Part shown: one piece after another, positions 11,158 through 22,163 of the stretch
How positions within the stretch are numbered: position 1 is the stretch's first letter
How the letters are laid out: each line of letters opens with the position of its first letter
From: Metaphire vulgaris
Taxonomy: Eukaryota > Annelida > Clitellata > Crassiclitellata > Megascolecidae
NCBI GenBank assembly: GCA_018105865.1
Contig: CM030867.1
Span: 4,715,869 to 4,779,868, forward strand
Length of the DNA: 64,000 nucleotides
Direction: 5' to 3'
The notes under the pieces: model-generated
Told to the model about the DNA's origin: nothing
The model's database searches: none
What the model saw: only the letters and a program-made list of their open reading frames with translations
Made by a program: the position numbers and the translations under genes

Positions 11158-13398
11158 TTAAGGTGAACCAAGGCACACCAGATGGTACTTTAGACGGGTA
11201 AGGGGGCCTTGAAATAAAATCTCTCCACAGAATTGTAACGATTTACAAATAATAAATTTAAATAGGTGTGGCACTAGTATGCATAATTGGAAAAACATTG
11301 TACTGCTTATCTGACATATCAACGTCACAGCAAAACAAAAACACTTAGAAGCAATGTCTGAGACAGAAGCAACAAACAGTTCTTTAGACAGGCCAGAGGC
11401 TTTGTAAATGCCAAGTTTTGAAGATGGCAACGGATGGACAAATAAATCAGATAATCGCTTAAACTGTTGACACACAACATACATGGATTTATGCTGCAAG
11501 AGTACATTCACTACAAGCACAGGACCTTTGTCTCTTATGCTAACACAAGAACTGGTGACCGCTTTACATTCAACTTAAATTTACTGGCTTTTAATTTCAT
11601 AAACTGCATAGCATCTTCAAATCCAAATGGGATTGGTCCACAATTGTGCTCAACTGACGGCACAAATGTTGCAAAATCAACAGCAGACTTTGTATGAGAA
11701 GAAAAGCTGCGTTGCTCACTCAAACGTCTTATACACTGTGCTAGTGGGTTTCCTGCTTTCCGTACTAGCCCTTTCAAGGTTTTCAACTAATTCTCAAAAG
11801 AAAATGCACTAAAATTATCAAGACACCCATGTCTTTTAACATCTTCTGCCAAATGAGTTAGACCATGCACATTGTAAACTAAAAAGTCAGAACTATATAA
11901 ACTCCCTGCTAATTGCACAAACATGCAGAGTAAGGAGTGAGCATAATCGACATTTTCATGATCCAGACAAAATACAGGCGATGCTAACAGAGTGATCCCA
12001 GTAAAAAGAAGCATAAAGTGATTGTAAACATTCTCTGTTAAGATACCCGATAATATGACAGGGCCACTGTACAGAAGAAATTGGCGAATTCTGTCGCTTT
12101 CCAACGGTCTATGTCTGAAACAGACCTGGTACGGGCAAATTCTTGCGGAGTGAAACTAGCCAGATTCACAAGTCTGTTTGATAACATGGTCACACTATGT
12201 GAAGGCAGTCGACTAGCTGAAGTATCGGTCTTGCGCAGTGTACCAGACAGCCAAAATTTTAATAGTTCTTAACGACTCCTAGACAAACCAAGTGCATGTA
12301 ATCAAACACAAATGTTGTTACAAGACCAACTGGTAAAACAGACAATGGGCATGGCCCACGATGATGGGCATCATCTGTCATTGTTTAAAATCATCATCGA
12401 TGCACGCAATGCTGCTGTAGTTTCTGGAAATGTCATACGGTTATTAATATACACACCTTCTTGTGTACATTTGTCACAGCCGAAATAGCCTGTATGTGAT
12501 TTCACATTTCTTATGAAAGCACGTGCAGGTGCATCACACACAAAGCAACCTACTTCCACATCATAATGCTTCTCCTCAAAGATTATGCCAATATCAAGAA
12601 CATTCAATAATTCGTTGACAAAGTCCTGAACATAGTCAGCCACACTTGATGGTTTTTGTGCCACAATATAATCCTACGACAAAAAGGACTAGCTCCACAA
12701 ATTGTTTCACTAAACAAAGTATGGGCCAAAATTCCATGCTTGAACTTTTAAACAATGGAAGACCATCAAAAATTAAACTGCAATGTCAGAAGGTTATTAT
12801 AGGAAACATACGACATCGATAGTAATTGACTCTGATGCCAGCAACAATGCCAAAATGACTGTACTGTTGGTCTTTAGTACCATTAATCTGCTTAATCTCA
12901 TAAGTCTGTGGAGTTTTTAGCAATGTTCGTGCATCAGTTGGTAGACATGAATGAAATGGCTTTTAAAATAGACAACAGACTATTTATTGCAGAATGCCGG
13001 ATACCGTGCTCAACAGCCCATTCACTTAGCTGAACATTAATAGGGGAATGTCAGCTGTTTCATCACATGTCTCACTTTCGGAGTCTGATGAAGACCAACC
13101 GAAATAATTGGCATATGAATTACAATCATCACAATCAGTTAATGCCTCATTCATATCAGCATTCACAGGCTTTTGGAATTGATAATCAAGGGGCTCACAA
13201 TCACCACGTGACTGCATATCCTGCACATCCTGTTGGTAAACATCGGAAGTGTCACTGCTCAAGGTATCATTCAATTGAAATTCAGAAATAGAATTTTCAA
13301 CTGTGTTCACATGCAACGTGTTCGCTACTGTACGATTAATACGTCTACGAGTTGAAATGTATGACTGCCCGTGACGACTCCGATAATCTGGATCCATA
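11158..13398 (-). pseudogene. EnSpm/CACTA-type transposase, disrupted or multi-exon
   Basis: Reading the minus strand downward: an acidic N-terminus from Met at 13398 (MDPDYRSRHGQSY ... DIPLLMFS); LSEWAVEHGIRHSAINSLL (13025-12970); LPTDARTLLKTPQTYEIKQI; IFDGLPLFKSSSMEFWPIL (12778-12722), the signature I associate with animal EnSpm transposases; CFVCDAPARAFIRNVKSHTG and FGCDKC, a Cys-rich zinc-binding-like stretch, with NNRMTFPE (12371-12664); DYMHLVCLGVV (about 12290); DRIRQFLLYSGPVILSGIL, YNHFMLLFTGITLLASP, FLVYNVHGLTHLAEDVKRHG and FSAFSFEN (12104-11787); LVRKAGNPLAQCIRRLSEQ (11780-11720). Domain order is complete from DGLPLF to the C-terminus, but stops and frameshifts lie between blocks, so the copy is probably dead unless introns explain them. 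Confidence 0.75.
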
Positions 13399-13989
13399 TT
13401 TATAGCTGTTATATATAATGACAAAAGTAGATTTAATATTAACTCAGCAGGATTAATTATGGATGATAAAATTGGGCAAATAAAATGGAAAATCAAATTG
13501 AACGTTAAAATGTAAAATGTAAAATATACAACCTCTTTCTAAAATGGCGGTAGAGTAAAAGGACTATTAATAGTTGCTGAGTAAATAAGTAAATATAATT
13601 GTAAAAAAATTTTTTGCTTTAATTAATGTCAGACTCTTTAACAATCACTTGACAAATTCAATATCAATTAATATGTACATGAATCAAAATATATTGATCG
13701 GAGTTGGATAACATACAGCTTCTTTGAAATAGAAAAAATTTAAGTAGTTTAAAATAAGTATATATAAGTTTTAAATATGAAAACCGATATTTATAAGACC
13801 TGCATTATGATCGCGATCTGTGTGCATGATACTATATCAACTACTTCCAGGTTTCAGTCGTTTCACACACATACGCTGATAACAATTAAGTTAGAAAAAC
13901 CGGCGATAAATTCAATATCTAAACACGTTTTACTACAGTCTTGTCTGGTACTCTGGTGGCACGCCTAAATCGACTCAGGGTTGGTCTGC

Positions 13990-14104
13990 CTACTGTCGGC
14001 CGATAGCCACTGGGCCAGAGCTGGCTCTGGTTTGACATACCAGGCTTGGCTTATGTCAAATTGCCCGCAGTTTGCCAGCGATCATTCAGCACTGGCTTGC
14101 GGTG
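13990..14104. repeat. Right subterminal region of the EnSpm-type element
   Basis: Contains tcggccgatagccactgggccagagctggctctgg and related words in ≤20-bp pieces such as cactgggccag and gccagcgatc. The same words (ccgacaac, tggcccag, actggct) fill 6685-7024 at the other end, in inverted orientation. Followed by the resumed LINE frame. Confidence 0.5.
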
Positions 14105-14310
14105 TGGGAGGATTCGATACTCTGCAACGTCATTTTTTGTGTCTGTTGGACCGCTTCAAGACAGCGCAGGGTCATTTGCAAATACTGTCTCCGGAAGTGG
14201 GGTCTGGACGACTCGGATCCGAGTGTCTGCGGCGAATTGCAAACAATAAATCATATACTGTATATATTTTCGAAGTGTGGTATGAGTTATTTAGAAAGGT
14301 GAGCAGCACT
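14105..14310 (+). pseudogene. LINE ORF2 C-terminal part, right half of the interrupted copy
   Basis: Encodes GFDTLQRHFLCLLDRFKTAQ, then after a frameshift KWGLDDSDPSVCGELQTINH, the terminal Zn-knuckle-like segment (C-x-C/G-x-x-Q-T-x-x-H) of Jockey-like LINE proteins. It continues the frame that stops at about 6643. Confidence 0.7.
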
Positions 14311-14496
14311 TAAGCCTCATCATGTAGAGCAACTAGTGTTCTTACCTCACGACTTGAATAACATCCAGCAACAGTAGACTGAACTAAAAGTCATGTTGGG
14401 GAACTGTCATAGCTAAATGTAGCTACCAACTGATAATTGCGATGTCTCTCATCTGTTTTGTGTTTCTGAATATTTTTGTGCTTAGTTACTATTGAT

Positions 14497-14688
14497 CAGT
14501 GTTTATTCTAGGCCTTCTTAGGGGGGAATCCCCCCAAAAAAGAAGTTTGAAAATCCCCCCCCCCAATTTGTTTAGATGTTGGCTGGGGGAAGGGAAATTC
14601 CCCCCCCCCAAACGTGTGGAAACTCAAACCTTGGCCCCCCGAACATTTCAAAATCCCCCCAATGTCAAGGGGGCTAGAATAAACACTG
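14497..14688. mobile_element. hAT-type MITE, CAGTGTTTATTCTAG family (copy 2)
   Basis: 192 bp. Same ends as 3446-3956. The 8-bp duplication ctattgat is perfect (14489-14496 and 14689-14696). The interior is runs of C and G with AT-rich spacers. Confidence 0.95.
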
Positions 14689-14837
14689 CTATTGATCATT
14701 GTCCTGAATCCTGATCCTGTTGCAGCAGGTTTAGCTAGGAATTTGGTGAATCTATTTGTATTTCACAAGTTGATTGAAATTCGTATAATTTACTTGGCCA
14801 TTTTACATAGCAGTAGGGAAAGCCAGTTTTTAAAAGT

Positions 14838-14954
14838 ACTGTGAAATAATCGAAACCGAAATCGCGATTATATAAAAAACCGAAATCGTAATCGTGAAAA
14901 ATAATCAAAAAAATCGTAATCGGCAAAAATAATCGTAATCGACCCAGCTCTATT
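14838..14954. mobile_element. Single end of the ATCGATT-rich hAT family
   Basis: Ends with TAATCGACCCAGCTCTA and carries the same 'cgaaatcgtaatcg' subterminal words as 4074-5518. The left end is missing, so this is a truncated copy or one half of a rearranged element. Confidence 0.75.
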
Positions 14955-15895
14955 TAAATAGTCCTCTCTTGCTGTTTCTCTCTGACTGATCTCTGGAATG
15001 ACCTGGTCTTTTGCTGATGGATTGAAAGTATCATCGATTGATACCCTTGAGTATTAGAAATGGTGCTATAAAAGTGCATAATTATTATTTCTCTTTCATT
15101 GTTTTTAAAAGAAAATATTTGATTTCTCTAAAAACCTTAATGATTATGCTAAAAACTGAGTGGTAACCATAGATTTATTACAATAGTGATATTAAAGTCT
15201 ATGATGGTAACAACATTGAAGGCCGTTTTACACTATGGTTTTACAGTCAAGTCTCAATGCAAATTCTATATATCAAATCAATTGACAATAGTTACAAGGT
15301 CATTGCTTAGTAGGTAATACATTTGTTCATCTTTTCTTATTTAAATGCTGATTTCAGATGAGCGGCGTCAGTCAATAATTTTATTTAATGTAAGCATCTG
15401 TAGTATATATGATAATAATATATGATCGTATGTAAAAACCAAGGTTATACTTTAATTCATTCGAACCACGTGCATTTGTGGTGGCTATGAAGTTATCTAG
15501 TTTTCATCAACCTAACGTACAAGGTAGTTGAACGTTGACCGACTGGACTTAGGGGTCTTAGGTGAACCATAACAGTAGTGTAACGTGTACGGCGTTTGGT
15601 AAATAAGTAAGCAAAATCGCGTGTCTTTAGCGCTTATAGAAGCAGCACCGCAGTTTTATTCCTTTATTCCTATGTGCTTAAATCTTAGTATTAAGTAGCT
15701 ATAGCCAAAAGTGGAGGTCAATCACGCATGTTAATTTAATACAAACGGTGATTGTGGTTGGGATGTTACAGCTATGGGGGAAATGATTTTTTGAAAAGAA
15801 ATCCTTTGAGTTTAGATATAAAAACTTGAGGAATTGTTGCAAAAAATGAAGGAAATTATTAACCAGAATTTGTTATTTGATAATAGCGATGTTAG

Positions 15896-16020
15896 TCCGT
15901 GGCCTTGGTCTTGGCCATACGGACTCTTTAAAGACAAGTTTCAAGTTCTTAGTCCTGGTCCTGGCCTTGAGGGTTGAGTCCTTGGTCCTGGTCCTGGCCT
16001 TGAGGGCTGAGTCCTTGAAT
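15896..16020. repeat. Minisatellite of CCTTG/CCTGG units
   Basis: Repeats of 'ggtcctggccttgag' and 'gggttgagtccttggtcct'. The matching block at 17356-17398 is in the same orientation. Both sit just inside the ends of the hAT element. Confidence 0.85.
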
Positions 16021-16159
16021 TGTTCTTGAAATCAGTCATGGCCATATGAAATATTGGCTAAAGTGTATCTGCAATATTTGTTTAGTGTATGAATTCTAGG
16101 TTATTTTTTTGACTGACTGACGGAATCCGATAGCAGCCTAATTACGAGTATCACGTTAT

Positions 16160-16645
16160 GCTCTAGGATGTTTGACAAAGATGAAGTCATCAAAACCTGT
16201 CTACCTTAGATCACTATTAACCCCTCAGCCTCCTCGACCCACACGTTCCTCATCTTACCTCACTCTGTCATGCCCACTGAATCAGTCATCCCTGAAAATT
16301 TGCAACCGTGCCTTCTCATACGCTTCACCTGAACTTTGGAACTCGATCCCAGCTTCCCTCCGTAGACTTGGACACTTTCAAACAATAAAATCTGAATCCT
16401 CATTTCCTACAATTCCTGCATTGTCTCCAAGTCTTCAGGTCTAAGCTTAAATCCTTCCTTTTTCTAAAATCATATCCTCCATAGCTGTAACAACCTAGCC
16501 TCACTGCCCTTTGGATGTTGACTATTGCCTGGCTGATCATGTACCTTCCCCATAGCTATTTTAAGAAAGGCTGAGCGCCTAAGAATAAGCAGCTACTTTT
16601 GTGCTGCTTTCCAAGGCACTATAGAAATCCACAAGATTTTACTTA
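16160..16645 (+). pseudogene. LINE A 3' fragment nested in the hAT element
   Basis: Encodes SSKPVYLRSLLTPQPPRPTR and [20 protein letters not shown], the C-terminal tail of the LINE A protein, then the 3' untranslated region ending in 'ctatagaaatccacaagattttacttactt'-type sequence. 5' truncated. The frame continues to a stop at 16444. Confidence 0.85.
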
Positions 16646-16659
16646 CTTATGCTGAACTG

Positions 16660-17261
16660 GTTTACGGACAGATCATAGAGCAAGTGAAGGAATTTAGCTA
16701 TCTAGGAAGTCTGATAACAACTGATGCCAGATGCAATAAAGAGATAAGAAGACGTATAGCAATAGCAAAGGAAGCTTTTTACAAGAGAAAGGAGCTGATG
16801 CAAAGTAAACTGAAACTAAACCTAAAAAAGAGATTGGTAAAAACATTGATTTGGAGTGTGGCGTTGTATGGGGCGGAGACGTGGACAATGAGAAAGGAAG
16901 ATATAAAATGATTAGAGGCTTTTGAAATGTGGATTTGGAGGAAAATGCTAAAAGTAAAATACACAGAGCATAAAACAAACGAGGAAGTCATGAAGGAGAT
17001 AGAGGAAGAAAGAAGCCTGATAGATACAATCCGGAAAAGGCAGAGAAATTGGATGGGACATGTCCTCCGGCATGACTCTCTACTAAGAACAATAATCGAA
17101 GGAAAAATGGAGGGAAAGAGAGTGAGAGGTAGACCGAGAAAGATGATGTTGGAGTGGATGATGAATAAAAGATATCAGGAACTCAAAGAAGAAGCAAGCA
17201 ATCGATCGGAGTGGAGAAACTGGATACCTGGACCTGTCGAGAGACAGAAACACTGATGATG
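16660..17261 (+). pseudogene. RTE-like LINE 3' fragment with target duplication
   Basis: Encodes FSYLGSLITTDARCNKEIRR, TLIWSVALYGAETWTMRKED, then a stop (16909), then FEMWIWRKMLKVKYTEHKTN, RNWMGHVLRHDSLL and GKRVRGRPRKM, the C-terminal half of RTE-clade endonuclease-reverse transcriptase proteins. The 3' end is a short (TGA)n tract. The 11-bp word atgctgaactg flanks the insertion (16649-16659 and 17262-17272), so it is a 5'-truncated retroposition event. Confidence 0.88.
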
Positions 17262-17714
17262 ATGCTGAACTGTACAAAAGAACAATGTTTGGTCTGCTCG
17301 GTTTAATTAGTATGACAAGACATGTCGTTTCAAGGACTTGCTAAATTTGTTAATAAAGTCCTTGGTCCTGGCCCTGGCCTTGAGGGTTGAGTCTTTGTTA
17401 ACATCTCTTTTTGATAATGGTGTAAACAGCAGAGGGATACTGGAATTGAATTCCAAAATTCTGGCGCAGCATATGAAAAAGCACAGTTGCAAATTTTGAG
17501 AGATGGTTGATTAAGAGGATGAGGGAGAGTGACACGAGAGGAAGGTCGGTAATTGTGAGCGATTGTGACTCCAATCATAGCACCTAGAAGGAAACATCTC
17601 ATACCACGAAATCCGTTTTCAATTGAAGATGCAGACATTGTTCCTTGTACCGAACGATGTCTTCTAGGCGTTCTTTTGGATGAGCCACTTTCGTTTGTGA
17701 GTCACTTAAATGAT

Positions 17715-17752
17715 GATAGTAACAGGTGCGAGTCATCGCACCTGTTACTATC
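17715..17752. repeat. Perfect 17-bp stem hairpin, 4-nt loop
   Basis: Left arm gatagtaacaggtgcga (17715-17731), loop gtca, right arm its exact reverse complement (17736-17752). It lies inside the LINE B frame and shifts it, so it arose after the LINE inserted. Confidence 0.95.
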
Positions 17753-18286
17753 AGTTACGCAGGATCCAGGAGATTCGCCACTACCTGCCATTACCGGACG
17801 TGATTAAACTGGTTCAATCCCTCATTCTATCACGAGTGGATTATTGTAACAGTATCTTACTCGGACTTCCTGTCAGCCAGCTAAACCGTCTTCAGATGGT
17901 GCTAAATGTTTCAGCTCGTCTGATCTTCGGCGCTAGGTGGAATGAGCATGTGACACCGCTATTACGAGACAAACTTCACTGGCTCCGGATTCCGGAGCGT
18001 ATAGCCTTTAAACGTTGCTGGTTTACATTTAGAACGTTAAATGACCCTTTCTGCCCTGATTACTTAAGGGCTCTTGTCTGTAAGCCCAAGTCATCTGACC
18101 GGCGCTCGCAGCTCCGATCAAGCAGCCGTTCTCAATTGGTGGTTCCACCCCGTCTATGACAGCAAAATTTGGGGACCGGTCTGTTTCGAGGGGCAACCCT
18201 TTTGCTTTGGAAATCGCTGCTGTCGGACGTGACTTGGTTGACATCTCTTGAACTGTTCACTATGAACCTTAAAACATCTATAATAT

Positions 18287-18546
18287 TAAGATCCTTGGTC
18301 TGTATGTCTGTTACCTTTGAGCGTTCTGATTGGTTGGCTGTGTGAACATTGTGATTGGTTACCTTCAAGCGTTTTGATTGGCTGGCTGGGTGAGCGTTCT
18401 GATTGGTTGTTCTAGAATATTCGTTGCCTCAAGCGAAGCTCGCAGTGAGCGAAGCTCGCCTCATCCAAGCGAAGCGACGGGACGCGACGTGAAGAGACGG
18501 GGCGCGGAGCGAAGCAGCGAGCGAAGCAGCAAGCCTTCGAGATCTA
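18287..18546. mobile_element. Unclassified 260-bp insertion with CCAAT boxes and AGCGAAGC repeats
   Basis: It separates the LINE B frame (NLKTS at about 18270) from its continuation (YLTFPIRVTCKALL at about 18550). Its ends share AGATC/GATCT. The left half has four ATTGG boxes (inverted CCAAT) about 20-50 bp apart in the context 'ttctgattggttg'; the right half is a run of 'agcgaagc', 'gcgaagctcgc' and 'gagcgaagca' words. No coding. Confidence 0.55.
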
Positions 18547-18651
18547 GTATTTATTTAACATTTCCTATTAGGGTCACTTGTAAAGCGCTCTTGACTTTAG
18601 CCTTCGCTATGCATATTGCGCTATATGAAATTGTCAGAATTAATTAATTAG

Positions 18652-19010
18652 CTAATGGGTCAGTGTGCTCCATCGCGATCTGTCTTGTGCTATGCGTAGT
18701 AGACAGTCTCCATAAAGACCTGTCCACGTCATAATGTTGTCAATCCAGCATATCCTTGGTTGCCCTCGTCTTCTGTTTCCTTCGACAAGTCCTGTGATCA
18801 CACTGCTCTCGATGGTGTCTCGTGGTTGTCTTATCACATGCCCAGAGTAACTCGGTTTCCTTATTTTTACGTGATTCAGTAGTTCTTTTTCTGTTTTGAC
18901 CATGTTGTAAGCTTCCTCGTTAGTTAGTAGTTTTGTCCATGTTCTCAAAGGCCTGTATGAGTTTTTCTTCTTTTCTTGATGTCCAGGATTCGCGTCCATA
19001 TGTCGCCACT
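18652..19010 (-). pseudogene. RTE-like LINE C-terminal fragment
   Basis: The minus strand encodes NEEAYNMVKTEKELLNHVKI, RKPSYSGHVIRQPRDTIESS, RGQPRICWIDNIMTWTGL and AQDRSRWSTLTH, the C-terminal tail of an RTE-like LINE protein (GHV-x-R ... RGRPR-x-x-W-x-D). 5' truncated. A short (AAT)n tract follows at 19017-19031. Confidence 0.85.
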
Positions 19011-19419
19011 GGCCATAATAATAATAATAATAGTTTGAAATTATGTGGCATTACTCTGACAAATTTCTCCATAACTTGTTGTATACTGAGTTTTGTGAAA
19101 TCCGTATCATTTGCTGGCCATATTGATTAATTATTAATGCAAAAATAATAACAATTTGGAACTAATGATTAAATCAGAATCTTGAACCTAAATCTGAAGT
19201 TGCTAATGCTTTTGCTACCAATTTTCTTGGTTACTGTTTCAATATACCATGTTATATTCAGGACCAATCTTGAATTATTTTTTAAAATTCAAAAACTGAA
19301 TTGTTAGATCGATCAGCAAAGCATCTTAAAATATTACAGGGTCACTCATTGTTTGCAAAATTTGTGTTTATTATGTATAGTTGATGAAATGAATTAAGTT
19401 AATTTTGTACTATTTGCAG

Positions 19420-19445
19420 CAAACATTGAGCATAGTAAATAGACA
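19420..19445 (+). other. PHB: Probable 5' UTR end of prohibitin, start of the first coding exon
   Basis: A splice-acceptor-like tatttgcag (19411-19419) lies 26 bases before the ATG. If used, an upstream non-coding exon exists; I could not find it or a promoter. Confidence 0.4.
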
Positions 19446-19536
19446 ATGGCTGCCGCTCGGATATTTAGCACTCTTGGGAAAATTGGTCTTGGAATTGCAG
19501 TTGCTGGCGGAGTTGTTAATACTGCCTTGTATAATG
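19446..19536 (+). CDS. PHB: Prohibitin exon 1 (coding)
   Basis: Starts at ATG and encodes [14 protein letters not shown], then the hydrophobic anchor; ends after one base of codon 31 at donor gtaact. Confidence 0.95.
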
Positions 19537-22115
19537 GTAACTCCTTCCTTGATGTATTTTCAAGCTAGCTAATAGAAAATGCTATGTATTTTGATTTAGC
19601 ATATCAGCATTCTTGTTATGGTTATTGTACTTGACAACTTCTATAGCGCCGTAGCATGGCGAAGGCCAAAGTTGGCATGAAAGAAATCGCTGTCGTGTCG
19701 AAATTGGGTAGTGAGCCCTTCAGAAGGCGGTCTTCCGCAAGGAGATGTTCCGTCAAAGAGTCAGCGAAAACGCAGAAGGATGTTGAAGGACCACATGGAT
19801 GCTGAGAAAAATTCTCCACGTGGTGAAACTCAGGCGGCAAATCTTTGAGGGCCATCATCTGCGAGACAGTAAACCATTGGCGAACTTGACAGAAACAGAC
19901 TGAAGATAGAATTCCGCGCGTGAATCAGAAGTCTTTGCTTTTTATAACCTGTAGGCTCTGTTGATGGGCTGGTGGTTCAGATAAAATGGCGGGCCAACAC
20001 AGGCAACATATATATCCGATTCATCCAGTGCAGAGAAAACGCAAAGATGATCGCCGACCACTTCGAAAACGATGGCTAGGCAACAATCCACGCGATTAGT
20101 GCAAAGAAATAAGCGCCAGATGTCGGTAAAACCGCCAAGAACAGCGATATTCTGAAGCACGTACAAAGTTACAAACACGTGCGAGCAGCAAAAATTGCAC
20201 TACCGGAAGTTGCCTAATATTCTAATTAGAATTATGATCAAGCTTGAATGTTAGGACATGGACTACTTGACTTGTGAGTCCAATGCTGACAGTTAGTCTG
20301 TGGAGAACCAACCTTGGTTATTATATTCTTTTGATCAAAACATTTAAATCTTTTGATTGTTTTAAAATGTTTTTCTGATTATGTCCAGCTTATTTTGGTT
20401 AATTGTTTGTAAATGTCTCGCCTACTGAGATCATGTGGTGCTAATAAACTGATAAAGCGGCGCACTAGCCTTTTTCTCACGAACTGTTTCTTCGCAAACG
20501 CTGCTCCATCTGTTTGGAACAATCTAGATACCTAAATCTGTCACTTTGGACTTAACTTAAACGCCGACTGAAAACTGCACTCTGCAGTTTGGCCTATGCT
20601 GTTTAGGTCAGGTGTATTTTATCTTGGTGTTAGGAAATGTGACTTATTCAATTTACGTAAAATAAAAGGAATTAAAAAGGAAAAATATTAAATTTTAGAA
20701 GTGGAAATTGTTTGTTTTTAGTTGATGGTGGTCACAGAGCAGTCATCTTTGATCGATTCTCGGGAGTTCATCAGACAGTAGTTGGAGAGGGAACACACTT
20801 TCTTATTCCATGGGTCCAAAGGCCCATAATCTTTGACATTCGTTCACAGCCACGTAGTGTACCCACAGTAACTGGTAGCAAAGGTATCGAATAGTAACAT
20901 GGCTTATGTTGAGGTTTCTTTACTTATTATGGAGTTTAACATGTCAGATAAATTGAATAGATGCTATAGTGTCACTCACCAGGCGACTTTACAAGAAATA
21001 AAGAAAAGTTCAACAGCTCTTTCAGCAAATTAAATAAAATGTGCCAAAAAGATTGCTAAAAACACTTTACAGGAAACCAAAAACAGGCTATAGTCATTTT
21101 TAATAAGATTAGTAAGATGATTGATTGTATGTGGGTCCACTGAAGTGGCGAGCTTGACTACAGCATCAAGATCAAGACGTTGACTCTTGTTGCCATATAG
21201 TTCTTGTGATCTTTACCAGCTTGTGTAAGTAAGTGGAAATGTGGTTTTTAAGGAGAATGATGAAGGTTTCTTGGACAGAGAAAACATCAAACGAGAAAAT
21301 TTTGGAAAAGGCAAACTCAAGAAGGAAATTGTTAAAGACTATAAAGAAAAGACAACTAGAATTCTTCGGACACATAATGAGAAAAAAAGGCCTGGAAAAC
21401 TTAGTCACAACAGGTAAAGTGATGGGGAAAAGAGCAAGAGGGAGACAAAGATTGACATTCATTGAAAACCTGCTATGCGACTTGAAAGACAAAATATCAG
21501 AAGTAGAACTGCTACAAGCGACATACGACAGAGAGGAGTGGAACTCCATGGTCGCCAACGTTGTAAAACAAGGCACCTAAAGAAGAAGAAGAAGTAAGTA
21601 AGTAGTAAGTAAAATCTCGTTAATTTCTATAGCACTTTCAAAAGCAGCACCAAAGTAGGTGCTTAGTTGTATAGTTGGCATCCCTTCAGTGATGCTGGCA
21701 GTGATGTTAATCCTTGTCCTGGTCCTTGTCCTTGTCCTCATCCTTGGGGAGTCAGTCCTCGTCCTTATCCTTGTCCTTGCAGATCGGTCCTTGTCCTGGT
21801 CCTTGTAACTTAGTCCTTGAAAAGTCCTTATAAGGACCAAATTACTTGTATACCATTTTCAATTGTACTGATAATTATGTTCCAAGGTAAGATTAGTATG
21901 TGGATTTATATTTAGGCTACATACTTGCTTTTAGTTACTCTAAAATGTTTAGTCATTGTTTCCTTTATAATACCAGTTGAAGAGTTGATTCTTTAGCAGA
22001 ATTCTTTGTTGCCCAGCGACGTCGACTCCAGTTGAATTAGCGTTTTCGCAAAGTGGTCTCATAATTAGACCTCACTGCGTGTGCGTGATTGATCAGCTGC
22101 TGGAAACACTTGTTC

Positions 22116-22163
<48 letters not shown>

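Larger units (their letters stand above)
6650..14105 (-). mobile_element. EnSpm/CACTA-type DNA transposon, about 7.5 kb, boundaries approximate
   Basis: The element is placed by three things: a minus-strand transposase of the animal EnSpm (CMC) type at 11158-13398, a second minus-strand gene with a DUF4806 domain at 8856-10650, and subterminal zones full of short repeated words (tggcccag, actggct, ccgacaac) at 6685-7024 and 13990-14100, a CACTA habit. A LINE is interrupted across it: its protein breaks off at about 6643 and continues at about 14105. I could not fix the exact termini or the 2-4 bp target duplication. 7025-7900 is AT-rich and has no gene I recognise; 13500-13990 likewise. Confidence 0.72.
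15884..17409. mobile_element. hAT-type element with CCTTG minisatellite ends, carrying two LINE insertions
   Basis: Ends are diverged forms of CAGTGATGTTAAC (left TAGCGATGTTAGT, right rc AAGAGATGTTAAC), the termini of the intact relative at 21699-22561. The 8-bp duplication tttgataa is perfect (15876-15883 and 17410-17417). Subterminal arrays of 'gtccttggtcctgg' and 'ccttgagggttga' occupy about 15896-16020 and 17356-17398. Inside are LINE A (about 16160-16645) and an RTE-like LINE (16660-17261). Confidence 0.88.
15599..17553 (-). pseudogene. LINE A 3' part, split by a hAT insertion
   Basis: Minus strand; the 3' tail (about 15599) has the LINE A form, a (GTAA)n tract then aaaatc and a 'tatagcgc'-type box. 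The piece 15599-15883 carries the 3' untranslated part and the end of ORF2; 17410-17553 continues with [20 protein letters not shown]. The two pieces join exactly if 15884-17409 is removed with one copy of tttgataa. 'LINE A' is my label for a CR1/L2-like family of at least eight copies here. Confidence 0.8.
17570..18640 (+). pseudogene. LINE B ORF2 C-terminal half and 3' end
   Basis: Encodes APRRKHLIPRNPFSIEDAD, LLGVLLDEPLSF, then after a frameshift at the hairpin 17715-17752: [59 protein letters not shown] and DKLHWLRIPERIAFKRCW. These are the thumb and C-terminal blocks of a CR1/L2-like LINE, as in the longer copy at 36395-38240. The 3' end 'gtaaagcgctcttgac...attgcgctatatgaaat' lies at about 18575-18640, after a roughly 260-bp insertion (18287-18546). 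Confidence 0.85.

Noticed and set aside
19942..20178. Minus-strand 78-codon frame in PHB intron 1
   Set aside because: No similarity recognised and no splice or polyadenylation context.
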